A stretch of DNA of 64,000 nucleotides. Source: Trichoplax sp. H2. Taxonomy: Eukaryota > Placozoa > Uniplacotomia > Trichoplacea. Positions 13,501 to 25,690 of this stretch are shown piece by piece. Location of the stretch: NCBI GenBank assembly GCA_003344405.1, contig NOWV01000106.1, positions 186,001 through 250,000 on the forward strand. Direction: 5' to 3'. The translations under genes and the position numbers were made by a program. The notes below the pieces were generated by a model. The model did no database searches, was not told where the DNA came from, and was given only the letters and a program-made list of their open reading frames with translations. Each line of letters opens with the position of its first letter. Position 1 is the first letter of the stretch.

Positions 13501-13561
13501 TATAGAAATTAAGAAGCCCCCTTATATGAAGGTTGCCATCGGTGAAGAGATATTGGTATAA
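10528..13561 (+). CDS. Neurexin/Caspr-like receptor with two laminin-G domains
   Basis: Three exons (10528-11281, 12303-12761, 13035-13561) separated by phase-1 introns encode 579 residues. The ATG at 10528 is chosen because a signal peptide (hydrophobic core about 8-28) follows directly. Residues about 35-215 form a laminin-G fold, with the pattern LTMIFSTN, GLLFFL and a late GC...C pair. Exon 2 (about 252-404) is a second, more diverged laminin-G domain. A membrane segment lies at about 515-543. The short tail begins YRNQGVYHTNRK, close to the band-4.1-binding juxtamembrane motif of Caspr/neurexin-IV (YHTN) and neurexin, and ends EILV, compatible with a class-II PDZ ligand. No EGF or discoidin domain is present. 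The protein probably acts in cell adhesion at the surface. It is neurexin-superfamily by tail and LamG content, but direct orthology is unproven. Confidence 0.8.
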
Positions 13562-13897
13562 TCAATCTTTTATGAAGAATCTCCATTGAGTAGTCATTTA
13601 CGATGTATTTTTAATAGTATTTATCTAAATATCCTATTACATAGTGCTGGCAATGATAATGTGATATTATAAGAAAGAATGAACAATTGCAGAAATATTG
13701 GAAGATTTTGCAATAGTGTACACTGCACGTTGTGTTATGATGGACTAATTTCATACCTTGATGCTTCTAATGATAATGCGCGTATTACTGATTTCTTGTA
13801 TCAAATTTCTGATTAATGATAGTTCTCAAGGCCATCTCATTGGCGATTGTGGTATTGACTAATTAATTTTGTATGAATACCTTGCTAAGATAGGGTA

Positions 13898-13903
13898 AAT
13901 AAA
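13898..13903 (+). terminator. Candidate polyadenylation signal AATAAA
   Basis: AATAAA about 340 bp after the receptor stop codon, followed by a T-rich stretch. Plausible 3' end of that transcript; position only. Confidence 0.35.
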
Positions 13904-14000
13904 ATTTTTCTTTGGCTTGTCATTTGTGTTCTATTATTTCCTAAAACATTAATTTTGGACAATATGATACACGTAATACCTTAATTGGCTTTGTTTTATA

Positions 14001-14001
14001 G

Positions 14002-14032
<31 letters not shown>

Positions 14033-14045
14033 GCGTATATATAAT
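14001..14045. repeat. (TA)n microsatellite
   Basis: An uninterrupted TA run of about 28 bp continues into an imperfect TA-rich stretch. Confidence 0.9.
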
Positions 14046-14735
14046 AAATGATACTGTAATTGTGCTATAACAAGTATGATCACACATGTGTTGTATGATG
14101 TCCTGTAGTTGATAATATACTTTTTTGTTACACTGTTATAGTACTAAGATATTGCCTACTGTAACTGTGATATACTGTAGTATTATAGGATGCCGTATTA
14201 ATATTTGTTATTACTGTGCACAGTACGCGTATTGCATAACGTTGCAATATAAAATAGTATTGTTGCTTCATTTCTCTCGAATACATAACCTATTTCGCTG
14301 CGGATAGAGTTTTGCAGCATTTGATATTTCAGCCATTTATTAAAATTATTATTAATGAATTGGTTGCAATATTTTGCGTAACATATACTAGTATATATAC
14401 AATTTAGTATGTAGTACTGGCGATATGGAATAACGTTATTATTGTATGCTACTGTATATTTCACGTGAAGTAGAGCGAGCGGTACAAGTATATTAAGTTC
14501 ATTAATTACTATATAATAATCAACCATTCAAGATTTCTATGCACCATGATTACACGGTACTGTATCATTGAAATCTGATAATGCTGCTCTAAGATCTCAC
14601 TTCTGATGTGCAAAATAGTTTTTTGATGATGACTTCTTCAAAATACATATTATTAAAGCTATTAAAGGTCATCATCAACATGGCTGCCATACATATTGCT
14701 ATGCCTATGTAACGTCTTCATCATCATCGAGTTTT

Positions 14736-15310
14736 TACTGTACAGTATACAGTACCAGCGACTTCTACAGTACAGCAAGACTAATAGCGTACAAGTCTGA
14801 TTATTTTCGATGACATTCTTTCGTTTAAAAAATCAAAGTATTCCGTTGAAATTCCTGTTTAATATTTATTTTTTTATACCCGTAGAAGGATATCTTCACA
14901 GATAGTTTGGGCTTGATTTAACTTCCACAATTAAATTTTTTAGGGTGCCAACGAAATTAATCAGACTCAGTAGTGTACAGTGTACAGTACAAAGCGCACA
15001 GTACATACATTGTGAGACAAAATACTGTACTGTACAATATACTGTACTGTACAGTACACCCTTTTTTTACAAACCCAATTGTCACCCCCTGAAAGTATGT
15101 ACAGTACTATACTGTACACTCAGTGTACAGTACTGTACTGTAGCGAGTTCGGTTTGTACTGTACTGTACTCAGGGGGTGACAATTGGGTTTGTAAAGGGT
15201 TGTATGGGGCACGGCGACGATGTCTTCATCGCGGTGCTCGTACTCTTAGTGTTTTACATGTAAACTGCTCTACAGTACAGTGTACTGAACAGTACGGTAC
15301 AATAGACTGT
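14736..15310. repeat. GTAC-palindrome clusters upstream of POLR2I
   Basis: Several runs of TACTGTACAGTAC-type units occur at about 14736-14775, 14972-15058, 15097-15170 and 15270-15310. They lie 220-800 bp before the POLR2I start codon. One run sits in the loop of the inverted repeat at 15066-15196. Confidence 0.75.
15066..15196. repeat. Perfect 27-bp inverted repeat with 77-bp loop
   Basis: The left arm (15066-15092) is the exact reverse complement of the right arm (15170-15196). The arms contain AACCCAATTGTCACCCCC. CCC and GGG flank them outside. The loop is made of GTAC palindromes. This may be a MITE or foldback element, or an inverted duplication. It lies about 340 bp before the POLR2I start codon. 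Confidence 0.85.
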
Positions 15311-15532
15311 AGTATAAAAAAAGCTTTTATTTGCATGATCACTAACGGGATCGCTTTCGTACAGGATTGCTCCATCGAAGAAGCGCGTTTCCATTTGACG
15401 TCCTCTATCTTTAGATCAGTAAGTCTTTAATCGCTTTGAAGTACATTTACTCAATATCAGTTGAATACGCTGATATCCGATAATACTATTGGAAAAGAAA
15501 TTTTCTTTATTTGCCGTTAAAATTGGGTAGAT

Positions 15533-17152
15533 ATGAACGACTTTGCTTATGGTCGAACTGACTCTGGGCCTGCCTTTGTCGGGATTCAATTTTGTCAGGA
15601 ATGGTATGAAATACTACACATTTTTGAAGTGACATCCGATATTATTATTAAGTTTAGCTTGATGGTATCAATAGAATGAAAAGTAAATCGCAAGGATACT
15701 TAGGATTGACAAGACCCTTAATTTTTACTATGTTTTGTTATTGTGAACACAAACGGCAACGATTAGCAATAATATGTTATACCCTAAGGAAGATAAGGAG
15801 AATAAAGTCTTGCGATACATGGTAAGCATACTATACATCTTTCCTAAATTGATATTTTTTAATTTGGATAATTTTAATTGATGCTACAGTGTAGAAATTG
15901 TGAATATAGCCGAATTGCTGAAAATCCCTGCATATATGTTAACAAAATAACACATGAAATTAAGTAAGTTAATCCTGATGCTGAAACTTCAATGATATTG
16001 TAGCGTATTTTCGATCTACGCTTATATCAAGCTTAGGCCTCGGTTTTAGCAATAAAATCTGCGAAATATTTAACTTGTCCTACGGGTATTTATAGATTCT
16101 ACGTAGTAGTCCATCATTGATAGTCATAGCATTATACTGTACCGTACTATCTCAATATTCTTGGCTTAGCAAGTTTAATTACTAGACGCGTATGTAATAA
16201 GCTATTTTAAAATTTTGTACCAGTGCACTGTGTGTTATGTAATTCCGTGATCAATTTCATTCATTGAAATTGATCTTAATGGTGTACCTTGCATTTAAGA
16301 TCTGTAACGTACAGAACAGTTCAATTTAGGTTTGTTTAGCGTGTGCTCTACTGTCTACTCTGTCGAATCGTACACGAACGCATTTACGTATCTGTATACG
16401 TTTATAATGCGAATACATGTTTACTGCTGTACACATTTGGAATCTGTAGAATGATAAACTTGCATAACTGTAGATATTATCCGGGTATCAACGAAATGAA
16501 AAGTTGTTGTAAAAATGATATGAGATAATGCGTAGAAAAGTCAAATGTTTCAATATATACTTGTGATAATATTTTTCAAAATTTCGAACTTTTACAAAAA
16601 TTTTGATCTGCTTTGCGTCTTCGGTGCTCTTGATTTTTGATATAGCGAATTAACTCAAATTATAGCTGATGTAGTTGCTGATCCTACGCTGCCTCGAACG
16701 CGTGAGCATGCCTGTCCTAAGTAAGTTTCGAACCAACATCGACATCGCTATAGTTAAATCTTAACAAGACAGCGTATATCAAAATCCGATATAATAAGAA
16801 TTTGCCTTGCACATATATATTTAACTCAAATTATAGTTTTACAAATACCATCTACATCATAATTTGGCACTTTCCATATCTAAGAGTTTTTCGTTATTTT
16901 AGATGCATGGAACGAGAAGCTGTCTTCTTTCAAGCACAGTCGACGTTAGCAGAGGTATGTAGTATTTGTGTTGGCTTAGCGATATCAAATCTTGATACTC
17001 TGAATTATAGAAAACTTGAAATGTGTAGTATAAGATGAAGGAGATAATGCTTCATTTTCAATTGAAAACTTGTGTCTCTTATCTCGTAGGATAATATGAA
17101 GTTATATTATGTATGCTCTGTTCAAGGATGTGGTCATCGGTGGACAGAATGA
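15533..17152 (+). CDS. POLR2I: RNA polymerase II subunit RPB9
   Basis: Six exons (15533-15603, 15767-15821, 15890-15963, 16646-16720, 16903-16954, 17090-17152) give 129 residues; human has 125. The first zinc ribbon uses C21, C24, C43 and C46 (CQEC...CRNC), the second C90, C93, C118 and C123 (CPKC...CSVQGC). Conserved RPB9 blocks are NNMLYPKEDKEN, YVNKITHE and the C-terminal GCGHRWTE. RPB9 sits at the Pol II jaw and supports start-site selection, elongation and fidelity. Intron phases 2,0,2,2,0 all join cleanly. The start is supported by the in-frame FVGIQFC block close behind it. The human CGHKEAVFF segment reads CMEREAVFF here, so a glycine and a histidine after the second zinc pair are replaced. 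Confidence 0.97.
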
Positions 17153-17949
17153 GAGTGAACGATTCAGTATACTTACCGTAATTTTAATATGTTGTATGTT
17201 TCGTAAAGTGGTCGAATACGCGAGTGCATAGGTGCTTATATCAAAGTCTTGATGATGATTTACGGGCAAAGTAAATTATATTTCGACAGTTGACAGCATG
17301 CACATACTCATATAGTAAATTTCACTTCAAGTTTTTTTGTAGTATTGCTGTAAATATAGTTACTGCTTAACAAATGTTAAATGTATATGTATATCTCACA
17401 CACTTATATTAAAAGAAAAGACTGCTGATTCATATGTCAATTTTATGCGGTATATCAATTTACGCAGGATTTTCATATTCATTAAGAAATAGTTTAATCC
17501 TATAGTCCAATCACCGATTTAACGTGTTACAACATGGCAGAGTAAGACAAAAATTGCAAATGAGCTTTTTTGTCTTGGGCAATTTCAATCGCAGCAATTA
17601 GTTAAATCAGAAAGTAATAGTTTACTTTTGATAATGCAGCAGATTTTATCATGCGGTATCAATACCGACAATGAATGTACATCGCTACATTACTCCATAC
17701 TCGTAGTAATAAGTACTTCGGATAGTTCAAACATGGATCTATCAATGGAAATATTCTCCTCTGATTACATTACTAGCAAATCGTAAAAAAACTCTCCTTT
17801 TAATCTACTACTATATTCCAGTTTTCATGTTACTTTTTGCAGTACTATAAATTCATTCATAATAATGATCTATAATTTTCATAACACTAAATAAGCTACA
17901 TTCTCTTGAGGTAAACCAGTAGTAAAAAATTTTAAGGCGCTGTAATAGA
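17153..17949. other. Tail-to-tail intergenic region POLR2I / RRBP1-like
   Basis: About 800 bp between convergent genes, holding both 3'UTRs. Nothing coding is recognised. Confidence 0.5.
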
Positions 17950-20900
17950 TCAGACGGCGGTATCGTCCTTTGCTGGGCTTTTCACTGGCGCTGGGCTTTT
18001 TACTGGCGCTGGACTTTTTACTGGCGATTTAGCGGGAATCCTCTATAATGATTCATGCAGTATAATATTAGATCAATTATACCAATAACGTATGATTGTG
18101 CGCATAAAAATGCAGGTACAAAACAATTAGTTTATTTAAACTACCTTGGTTGATCCAACGTGTTTGGCATTAGTAATCTTTTCTGCTAGTTCCCGCTTAG
18201 TCTAATTTTTGATTTGATGTTCATGAGTGAAAAAATATTATATAAATAACAAAGATGACTATGATTAGGATGTTACCTTTGCCAAATCATCTGCTAGTTT
18301 GCTGTGCTGAGCTTCTAAAGAACGGTAAGCTTCATCTCGAGCAGTTAGAGCTTTCGATTTCTGATCCAGTATCGTATCCGCCGACGAAAGCTTCGATTTT
18401 ACCTAATTTTTGATATTATAAACATACCGTATAAAATTAGTATTTGACTGTACTAATTTAACTAATGGTGGTATAGTTTTGGTTGTACCTCATCTAATTC
18501 TTTGCGTACATCCTAAAAGTAAGTAAAAAAGGTAACAAAAATTATGGTATATTTTTCAATAATATTTAAGGAATCGATCGATAGAGATATCAACCAACGA
18601 AATGATTAAATAAAAAATAAATATTTTTATAAGTTTGCAATTACAACGTACTTGCATATCATCATTGTTCTTTTCCAATTTCTGTAAATATGTACAAATA
18701 TGAAACAACGTTATTTTTTGTTTACTATTATAGATATTTTTTAGAAATACATTAGAATGACATACAGTGAGTTTTTCTTTAAGTTTCGAAGCAGCCACTC
18801 TTTCTGCAATCAAATCTTGATTATATTTATTCGCTGTACTGCCAGTCTTGAATATTATTTTATTAAAAAGAATAATTTAGCGTTAAAGTAGAATTTATCA
18901 ACTGCTATAATATACAGTAGTAGTTGTACCTTAGCTAATTCAGTCTGCAGTTGTTTCAGCTCTACCCTCAATTTACCCGTTTTATCTTGAGACTCCGCTA
19001 CTGCTATTTCCAGCTGAAGGAATAAAAATTTATCGTAACGCTCTTGTAATACTGCAATTACAACAATACTTTAAGTAATTGTAGAATACATACTTTTTTG
19101 GAATTTGCAGTTAAATCATTATTACGCGAATGTTCTTTGTCTAACTCCTTCAATGAATTTTCAAGCTTGTCACTTATTTCCTAAATTTATTATATATTGT
19201 AAATACATTAATAAAATAAGTATTGAAAGATTAGTTGGATCTGAAATAAGATTATACCTTCATATTCAATTCATAACGATGACATTTGTCCTTTTCCTGT
19301 TTAATATCATCCTTAAGCTTTTGTACCTGTTGAAAGACCAATTATAACAGAATATAAATAAAATATTTTCACCGTAGTATTATTTAAATGCATTCGTATA
19401 CATTAACCTCAATTTTTAGCGTTTCTTGCAAGATTTCAGTAGACTTATTACTGGTAGCTTGCTGTTTGATCTGTAATTCATAGGAATTAATGAAAACATG
19501 CATATGTTAAAAAGACATAATAGCTACAATAACACGATATTTAGCTAATTTTTTATCATGTTTATTAAACCTCGTTCTCTTTTTCTTTGTTAAGTTGTGC
19601 TATTTGATTTTTCAAGTTCGCTTCATTGTCCGAAGATGTCTTTAGCAATTTTTGATAATTATCTACCTGTAATTTAAAACGAAGCAGATCAATTAAATTA
19701 ACAAGGTTGCGTCATGAAGTTCCAGGATGATAAGTAAAATAATACAGTAGTTCTTTTGAGATGTAATTAACCTCAGCGCGCAGCTTCTTTTCCATCTGAG
19801 TAGCTTTAGAGGTTATATTATCGCAGAAATTTTTAACACCATTGCCAAAGTGAACTGTCCAGTTGGTTATGTCCTAAAAATAATCATGGAAATATAACGT
19901 TAAAATCCATTTTAATGAGCTATAAGTTTTTGTAAAATAGATTGTGATCATCAAATTTTGTACACTCACTAGCGAAGCATCCTCTTTCACTTCGGGGAAA
20001 GAATTTTTCAAGTGTGCCTTTAAGAATACATAATTGATATGATATTTAACATATTGCTACATCATTTTTATTATATTGAATGAATAAAATAGTTTACTTT
20101 CGGTATTGATAGAAGTAAAATACTTTATTATTTCTAATATCACTCCTTTATAAGAAGTGATATAATGTACGATTAAGTGTGCGAATACCTTAGTCACCGT
20201 ATGAACTTGTTGTAATTTATCTTCAACCTTTTTCAATTGCTGTCATTAGATTAAAATTGTACTGAATTAGGGCAAATAGCAGATCTACGCATATACTTTT
20301 ACTTATAATAATAAATTAATTTTGATAGACTTACTGCATCATTATTTGTGATGTTATGACGTAAGTCACTTATGGATTTCTCTTTAGCTTTAATCTCTGA
20401 TTCCAACACCGTTATTTTTTGATCTTTTTCCGTGATTACTTTCTCTGTAGATTTTTGCAGATCATTTATCGAGTTTGTCTTTTGTGACAATGCTTCTTCT
20501 AAAGATTTGATCGTTAAATCTCGATTTTTAATGTCAGTTTGCATGTTATTGTAAGCTTCTTGAGTAGTTGCTTCTTGCTGAAGTAACAAGTTATTCTGTT
20601 GCAAAAGTTGATCTTTGTCTTTTGAGAGATTTCCTAATTTTAAAGTGGACTCCTTAAGTTTCTTTTTGATTTCATCCAGCTCCGATCTTAGCGCATCCAT
20701 TGCATTATCTTTGTTGGCATTATCAGTATTATTATTTTCAGCAGAATGAGCATTCTCTCTTATATTAGTTTGTAAGTTTTGTAGCGTATTTTCTTTTTCC
20801 GTTATAATCTTTTGTAATTCTTCACATTTCTTTTGTAGTTCCTTCTGCTTTCGTTCTGAATCTTGTCTTGTGATAGTTGATCTTTTTATCTCTTCATTTA

Positions 20901-23900
20901 AATTCTTGATAGACTTCTATCAAATAAACATATATAATAAAGTCAGTTATAAAGTATTTAACTTTTCGTACTAGAGTTTTATATAAAAGTCGTAGCAGTA
21001 GCATACATCTTTTTCTTTTTCAAATACATCCAATTTTGATAGTAATCCCTGCATATAAAAGAATGAATGAGCATTTTGTGAGTAGACTTCGAATATTATG
21101 GATGGATAATATCAATATATACAGGTAGTACTTACCTCAACTGTTTTAGTTATGGTAGCGATATTGCTCTTCTGATTTACAATATCATTTCGTATTACTT
21201 CACATCGATCGCCAATGGTTTTGCTAGATTTTGAAATCACTTGGAATTTGCTGATACTAGTTGAAACAGCCTCAGCAATTTCATGTAAACGTTTTATTAC
21301 AATTTCTTCGTCTTCAGTTTGTGGTATTAAAGCTTTGGTGAGAGGTACAAGTTTAGCTACGTGCAGTTCGTTCGCACATTGTACTAACTCATCTTTAAAA
21401 GCCGTAATATATTCAAGTGTCTTATTTCCAGATACATGAGGCTAGATATTAAATAGGAATTTAAGTTCCGTATTACTTATGCAGCTTATATTGTACGGTG
21501 TAAATATTACTATTAATCCTTATTCAAACCTTTTCTGCTTTATCACTTTTATATTTATCTAGTTGTTGTTCCAAACTCCTTATTTTATCTTGACATCTTC
21601 TTAATGTATTGTCTTTTTGTGTACTTTCTTGAAGTATATCGTTTAATTTCTGATTAGATGATTTCAACGATTCATTTAGCTGTTTATTAGTTGTTTGACT
21701 GAAATTTAAAGGATTGAATAGTATTAATTTATAAATACTTAAGCACGCGGTTTAAAATTTATTGTAAATATCGCTAATTGTTACTTAATAAATGCTTACA
21801 GTTGTTCAAGGTCGTTCGGTATCTTTGAATAAAAAAGTTAACAATTATATTAGTTAGTCATTAATACATTTATACTATTAAAACGGCAATTTAAGCATAA
21901 AAATTTTTAATACTGCACATAATCACAGCCTTAGCAATAAGCATTCATAGATAAACTTGAATTAATTCATTCTTAAATAAAGGCATACTTGATCTGGTAA
22001 CTTTTTCGGGGATGTCTTTTGCCGTAATGCAAGTAATTGTTCCTTCAATTCGGCTATTTCTTTTACCTTCAGCGAGCATGTAGGAGTTAGTAATAATTCT
22101 TGATCAATAATAACATCGTATAAAATTGTACCCGTATTGCTAAATAGAATAAAGTAGCTATGTACATACCTGTGCAGCAATTTTGTTATTAGCTTTGTTA
22201 TAAAGACTGTCGCGTTTCACTCGTTCTTCGCTTAATTGGTTTCTATTAAATGATTCACCATTATATATACAAAAAATTATATATTCAATAAATCTTTATA
22301 TAAGGTGTCCAATTAGAGGGGAAAAAATAATAGATCTATATATTACGAGATTTAGTAATAGTTTATCGCGTTACAAATTGTTTACTACTACATTTTCTTT
22401 TATTTAACTACCTAATTATTTATCATATTTATCATTCTAATTTTACTATATCTATCTTTGTAAGAATAACCTGATGTCCTTGATTTGCTTTAAAAAGTTA
22501 CGATTGCTTTCTTTTTCTATAATAAAAATTATATTAAAAATTAATTTTATTAGTTATGTTGCTAATATTACAGTATAACTTCTAGTAACACAATTCAAAT
22601 AATAAAAAGTCTAGTCGTTCTTGTCATGCCTTGAGTTAGTTCTGCTTCTTTAATTTGCAATTGTTTTCTTATGCTAACAATGCCAGCGCCTTTCACGGAA
22701 GACTAATTTAAAGAATATAAAGCAATTCATCAGTGTTAGCGTCCAAAGGCTAACTCTTTTAAAAAATTTAGAACTATACACAGTATAAAATGTAATTCAT
22801 AACGACAACATCAGTAAAAAAATTTAAACTTTATTAGCAAACCTTTTGCCATGTTCCATCTGATTGCTTCTCTAACAAATGATCAATTACTAGTTGAATC
22901 TCTTCTTCAGTAAAAGTAGAAGAATCCAATCTTTTCACAATATCGTTAGCTGTAGCGCCTTCACCTGATCAAGAAGATTTGAATGTATATCAATGCATTC
23001 ATATTGAATTAAATTTCGTACTAATAACAATGTTTACGATATACAATCGATATAAGAATCTGGTATAGTATACGGTTGCATGATAACTATGGTACTTTTA
23101 TTCAAAACGAATATATAAGATAGCATCAAAATTAATGCCGAGATCTATCAGAATGTCAGATATTTTAAAGATATTATAAATTACTAAAAATATCCTGATT
23201 TATAGTTTTGTCAATGTACGATTCAAGAATATATATATTTTACTAAAATATCGAATCAGGTGTCAAATTCTATTTAACCATATGCGTTATTTTATGTATT
23301 TACAGCATGGGTAAACACTTGTTCACTACGTTCACACTTCCAGCTACTCTAATTTTACCTGCTATCCTACTAAACTTTGCAGTATGCTACATAGCGCTCT
23401 AAATTTAAAACGTTCCTGATAATAGAATCTTTCATAGGTGTAGATCAGAATTATACGCACAACATTGTAAGTGATTTTATTGACTTTTAGTAACGTTGAT
23501 TCTTTGTTACTATGCCCATGGTAATCAATCTTCTCAGTATTTGGTAGTTTTAATTTTTAAAACTATCTATTTTAATAATTAACTACTTCTGGACAGAATT
23601 GTTACAATTTCATCATGTGTAAGAGGATTTATTTACCTTGACGGGTAGTTTTCTTTCGCTTGTTAGATTGGCTCAATTTCTGTTCAGTTGGTAGTGATCT
23701 TTTATTTCGAACTTCGCTGGCAGATTTTCCATCATCGAGACTCTTGGCATTTGTAGTTTGATTTACATCTGCTATTTTACTTCCAGTAGTTTGCTTTGAT
23801 TCTGTAGGCACTTTTTGCTGGCTTTTAATCACAGATGCACTGGGATTTTTATCCGACTTGACAGAAGTCTTTTTGACTTCACCATTTGCAGTTATTGTGC

Positions 23901-24363
23901 TAGATAATCCAGTTTTACCGGACTTCTTGGACGAGTGATCCTGTTTCGCTGTAGTATCTTTAGTTTTGTTGGCCGTATGTTTTTGCTTTTCATTAGCTAC
24001 TGTTACCTTCTCGTTAGTTTTTGATTTTATATCATTTGAATTATGGTCATTTTGGTTGCTAGCCTGCACAACACTATGACCAGATTCATTATTGGAATGG
24101 CTAACTGATGTAGATTGCTGTTGATCGAGGCTGGCGTGAGTTAAGCTGCTCTCGTCACCACTGTCATTTTTTTTCTTTCTTTTAATATGCTTAATAGAAC
24201 GATTCTTCTTACTACCTTTACTGGTAGTTTGGGCTAGTTCATATTGCTGTTGCTCTGCAATAGCTTGATCGTAACTTTTTTCTCCAGTGGTAAATAAGGT
24301 CCAAATTACAAAAGAAACAATACCGCATCCTATCAATGCGCTAATGATTATTGTGATTTCCAT
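17950..24363 (-). CDS. RRBP1/kinectin-family ER coiled-coil protein
   Basis: Twenty-five exons from 24363 down: 23637-24363, 22843-22964, 22630-22702, 22471-22516, 22170-22242, 21989-22066, 21800-21822, 21530-21698, 21136-21441, 21007-21048, 20335-20916, 20189-20239, 19970-20017, 19772-19873, 19571-19666, 19408-19470, 19258-19326, 19094-19180, 18930-19013, 18766-18846, 18652-18681, 18489-18512, 18277-18402, 18145-18201, 17950-18042. They sum to 1083 residues. An N-terminal membrane anchor (about 4-26) is followed by SYDQAIAEQQ, like SYEEALANQ of human RRBP1. A basic Ser/Lys-rich domain follows to about residue 242. Then DGTWQK...VSIRKQL resembles RRBP1 GTWHKATQKGDPVAILKRQL, and a long coiled coil runs to the end. 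The family organises rough ER, ribosomes and microtubules. RRBP1 and KTN1 cannot be separated here. One intron is GC-AG. Confidence 0.85.
17972..18025 (-). repeat. Three 18-bp coding repeats (PVKSPA)
   Basis: Three head-to-tail 18-bp units in the last exon of the RRBP1-like gene encode PVKSPA-type repeats before the C-terminal KDDTAV. The SP sites could be proline-directed kinase targets, as inferred from KSP repeats in other cytoskeletal proteins. Confidence 0.85.
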
Positions 24364-24927
24364 TCGTACTACCTAAATGAGTAGATTAGTCGGTTTTACT
24401 CGATTATTCTACACAGTCGATATTATATAATTACGCTATATGTACTGCAAGTTAGAAAAAAGTGATACCAGACTTTCACATTTACTTTGATTTTAACTTT
24501 TTCAGTATAAAAAAAAGTCAAAACAAGGATAATTACTTGTAATTCTATGAGATCTTGAGCACGCTGTAGTTAAAGTAGAGTTGTGAATGATAGCTGCTAC
24601 CTGCCGGCACCAGGCTCGATGTCGACTTGGCCTCACAATAGATTTTGGATTCTATCTAAAAAGATTTGAAGTGATAATTCATTTTAGTACTTAAGTACGT
24701 ATTTACTGGACAAATAAAAGAAAAATTGTTTTTATAATACCGTGTAGAATGTTTTTAAGTTATTAATATTGAAATACTGTAGATACTATATCATTTAATT
24801 ATTCAATGCACGAGTACGTCGATCATTTCAGTCCATATTACCAGTCAATATAGACAGAAATCAAACATCTAGATTAAAAGCGATGGACTGTACTGTAAAA
24901 CGCATGTAAAACGTGTAACTGGGAATC

Positions 24928-25037
24928 GATAGCAATACTAAGCTTGATATATACCGTACGTTTTGGTCAGTAATGATTAGTAATGATAGCAATACTAAGC
25001 TTGATATATACCGTACGTTTTGGTCAGTAATGATTAG
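24928..25037. repeat. 57-bp tandem duplication
   Basis: Two head-to-tail copies start at 24928 and 24985, identical over 53 bp and sharing GATAGCAATACTAAGCTTG. The copies have not diverged, so the duplication is recent. Confidence 0.95.
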
Positions 25038-25624
25038 CGTAGGTGGTAGTGAATGTTAATAAATGACAGTGGATGATATCTTAATTAGTAGCTGTTTAGT
25101 TTATTATCCCTACAACGAAGAGACGCGAGAGTCATCTAATGTTAAGCGGTTCACTGTCACTAAGTTAGAACTTACCGTAGCAGTACCGTATCTTGTACTC
25201 TAAAATGTAAAATGTTGCTATTCAATGTCAGCTTTGAACGTGCAATGTAGATGTCAAGTGGTGAAAGTAGGCTCGATTCTATTTACGGATTTGAATATAA
25301 GGTCCAGAGTCCAGAGCAGGAATGAACCTGCTTAACTTTGTACAGAGGCGTCGACTATATGCCGTGCGAATAAAGCGTGTAGACTGTAGAGTATTATCCT
25401 TCTGATCGTGCATGCTGTATTCGGACTGTGCTACCTTATTTAAGGGCGTTGAAATATGATTTGATATATTTGTTAGCTTTTCCATTTGTGATAATATTGC
25501 AAATGTTGTCTCAAAGTGAAGTTAATTTCTTCCTATTCTCACTATCACTGCCGTTACTGAATATTCACTGATAATACATAATAGTCTATCTATTCTAAAA
25601 AAGTACAATAGCTCCTGTAACCAC

Positions 25625-25690
25625 TATACTGTACTGTACTGTAGCGTGTGTTTATTTAAGAAAAGTAAAGTTACAGTACAGTATACTGTA
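25625..25690. repeat. GTAC-palindrome cluster
   Basis: Two runs of CTGTACTGTACTGTA and ACAGTACAGTATACTGTA type, separated by about 35 bp. Same motif as the clusters near genes. Confidence 0.7.

Larger units (their letters stand above)
13562..15532. other. Intergenic region upstream of POLR2I
   Basis: Contains the receptor 3'UTR with a possible polyadenylation signal, a TA microsatellite, GTAC-palindrome clusters and a 27-bp-arm inverted repeat. Long open frames through the GTAC clusters are composition artefacts. No gene is supported. Confidence 0.5.

Noticed and set aside
14660-14700. ATGGCTGCC, YY1-like site
   Set aside because: A single short match far from a start codon; expected by chance.
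14945-15430. Long open frame of about 160 codons upstream of POLR2I
   Set aside because: Most of it is translated GTAC repeat (TVQYCTVQ type). It has no homology, and the repeat simply lacks stop codons.
25279-25485. Minus-strand 68-codon frame
   Set aside because: Starts with ATG but has no homology, neighbouring exons or coding-like conservation cues.
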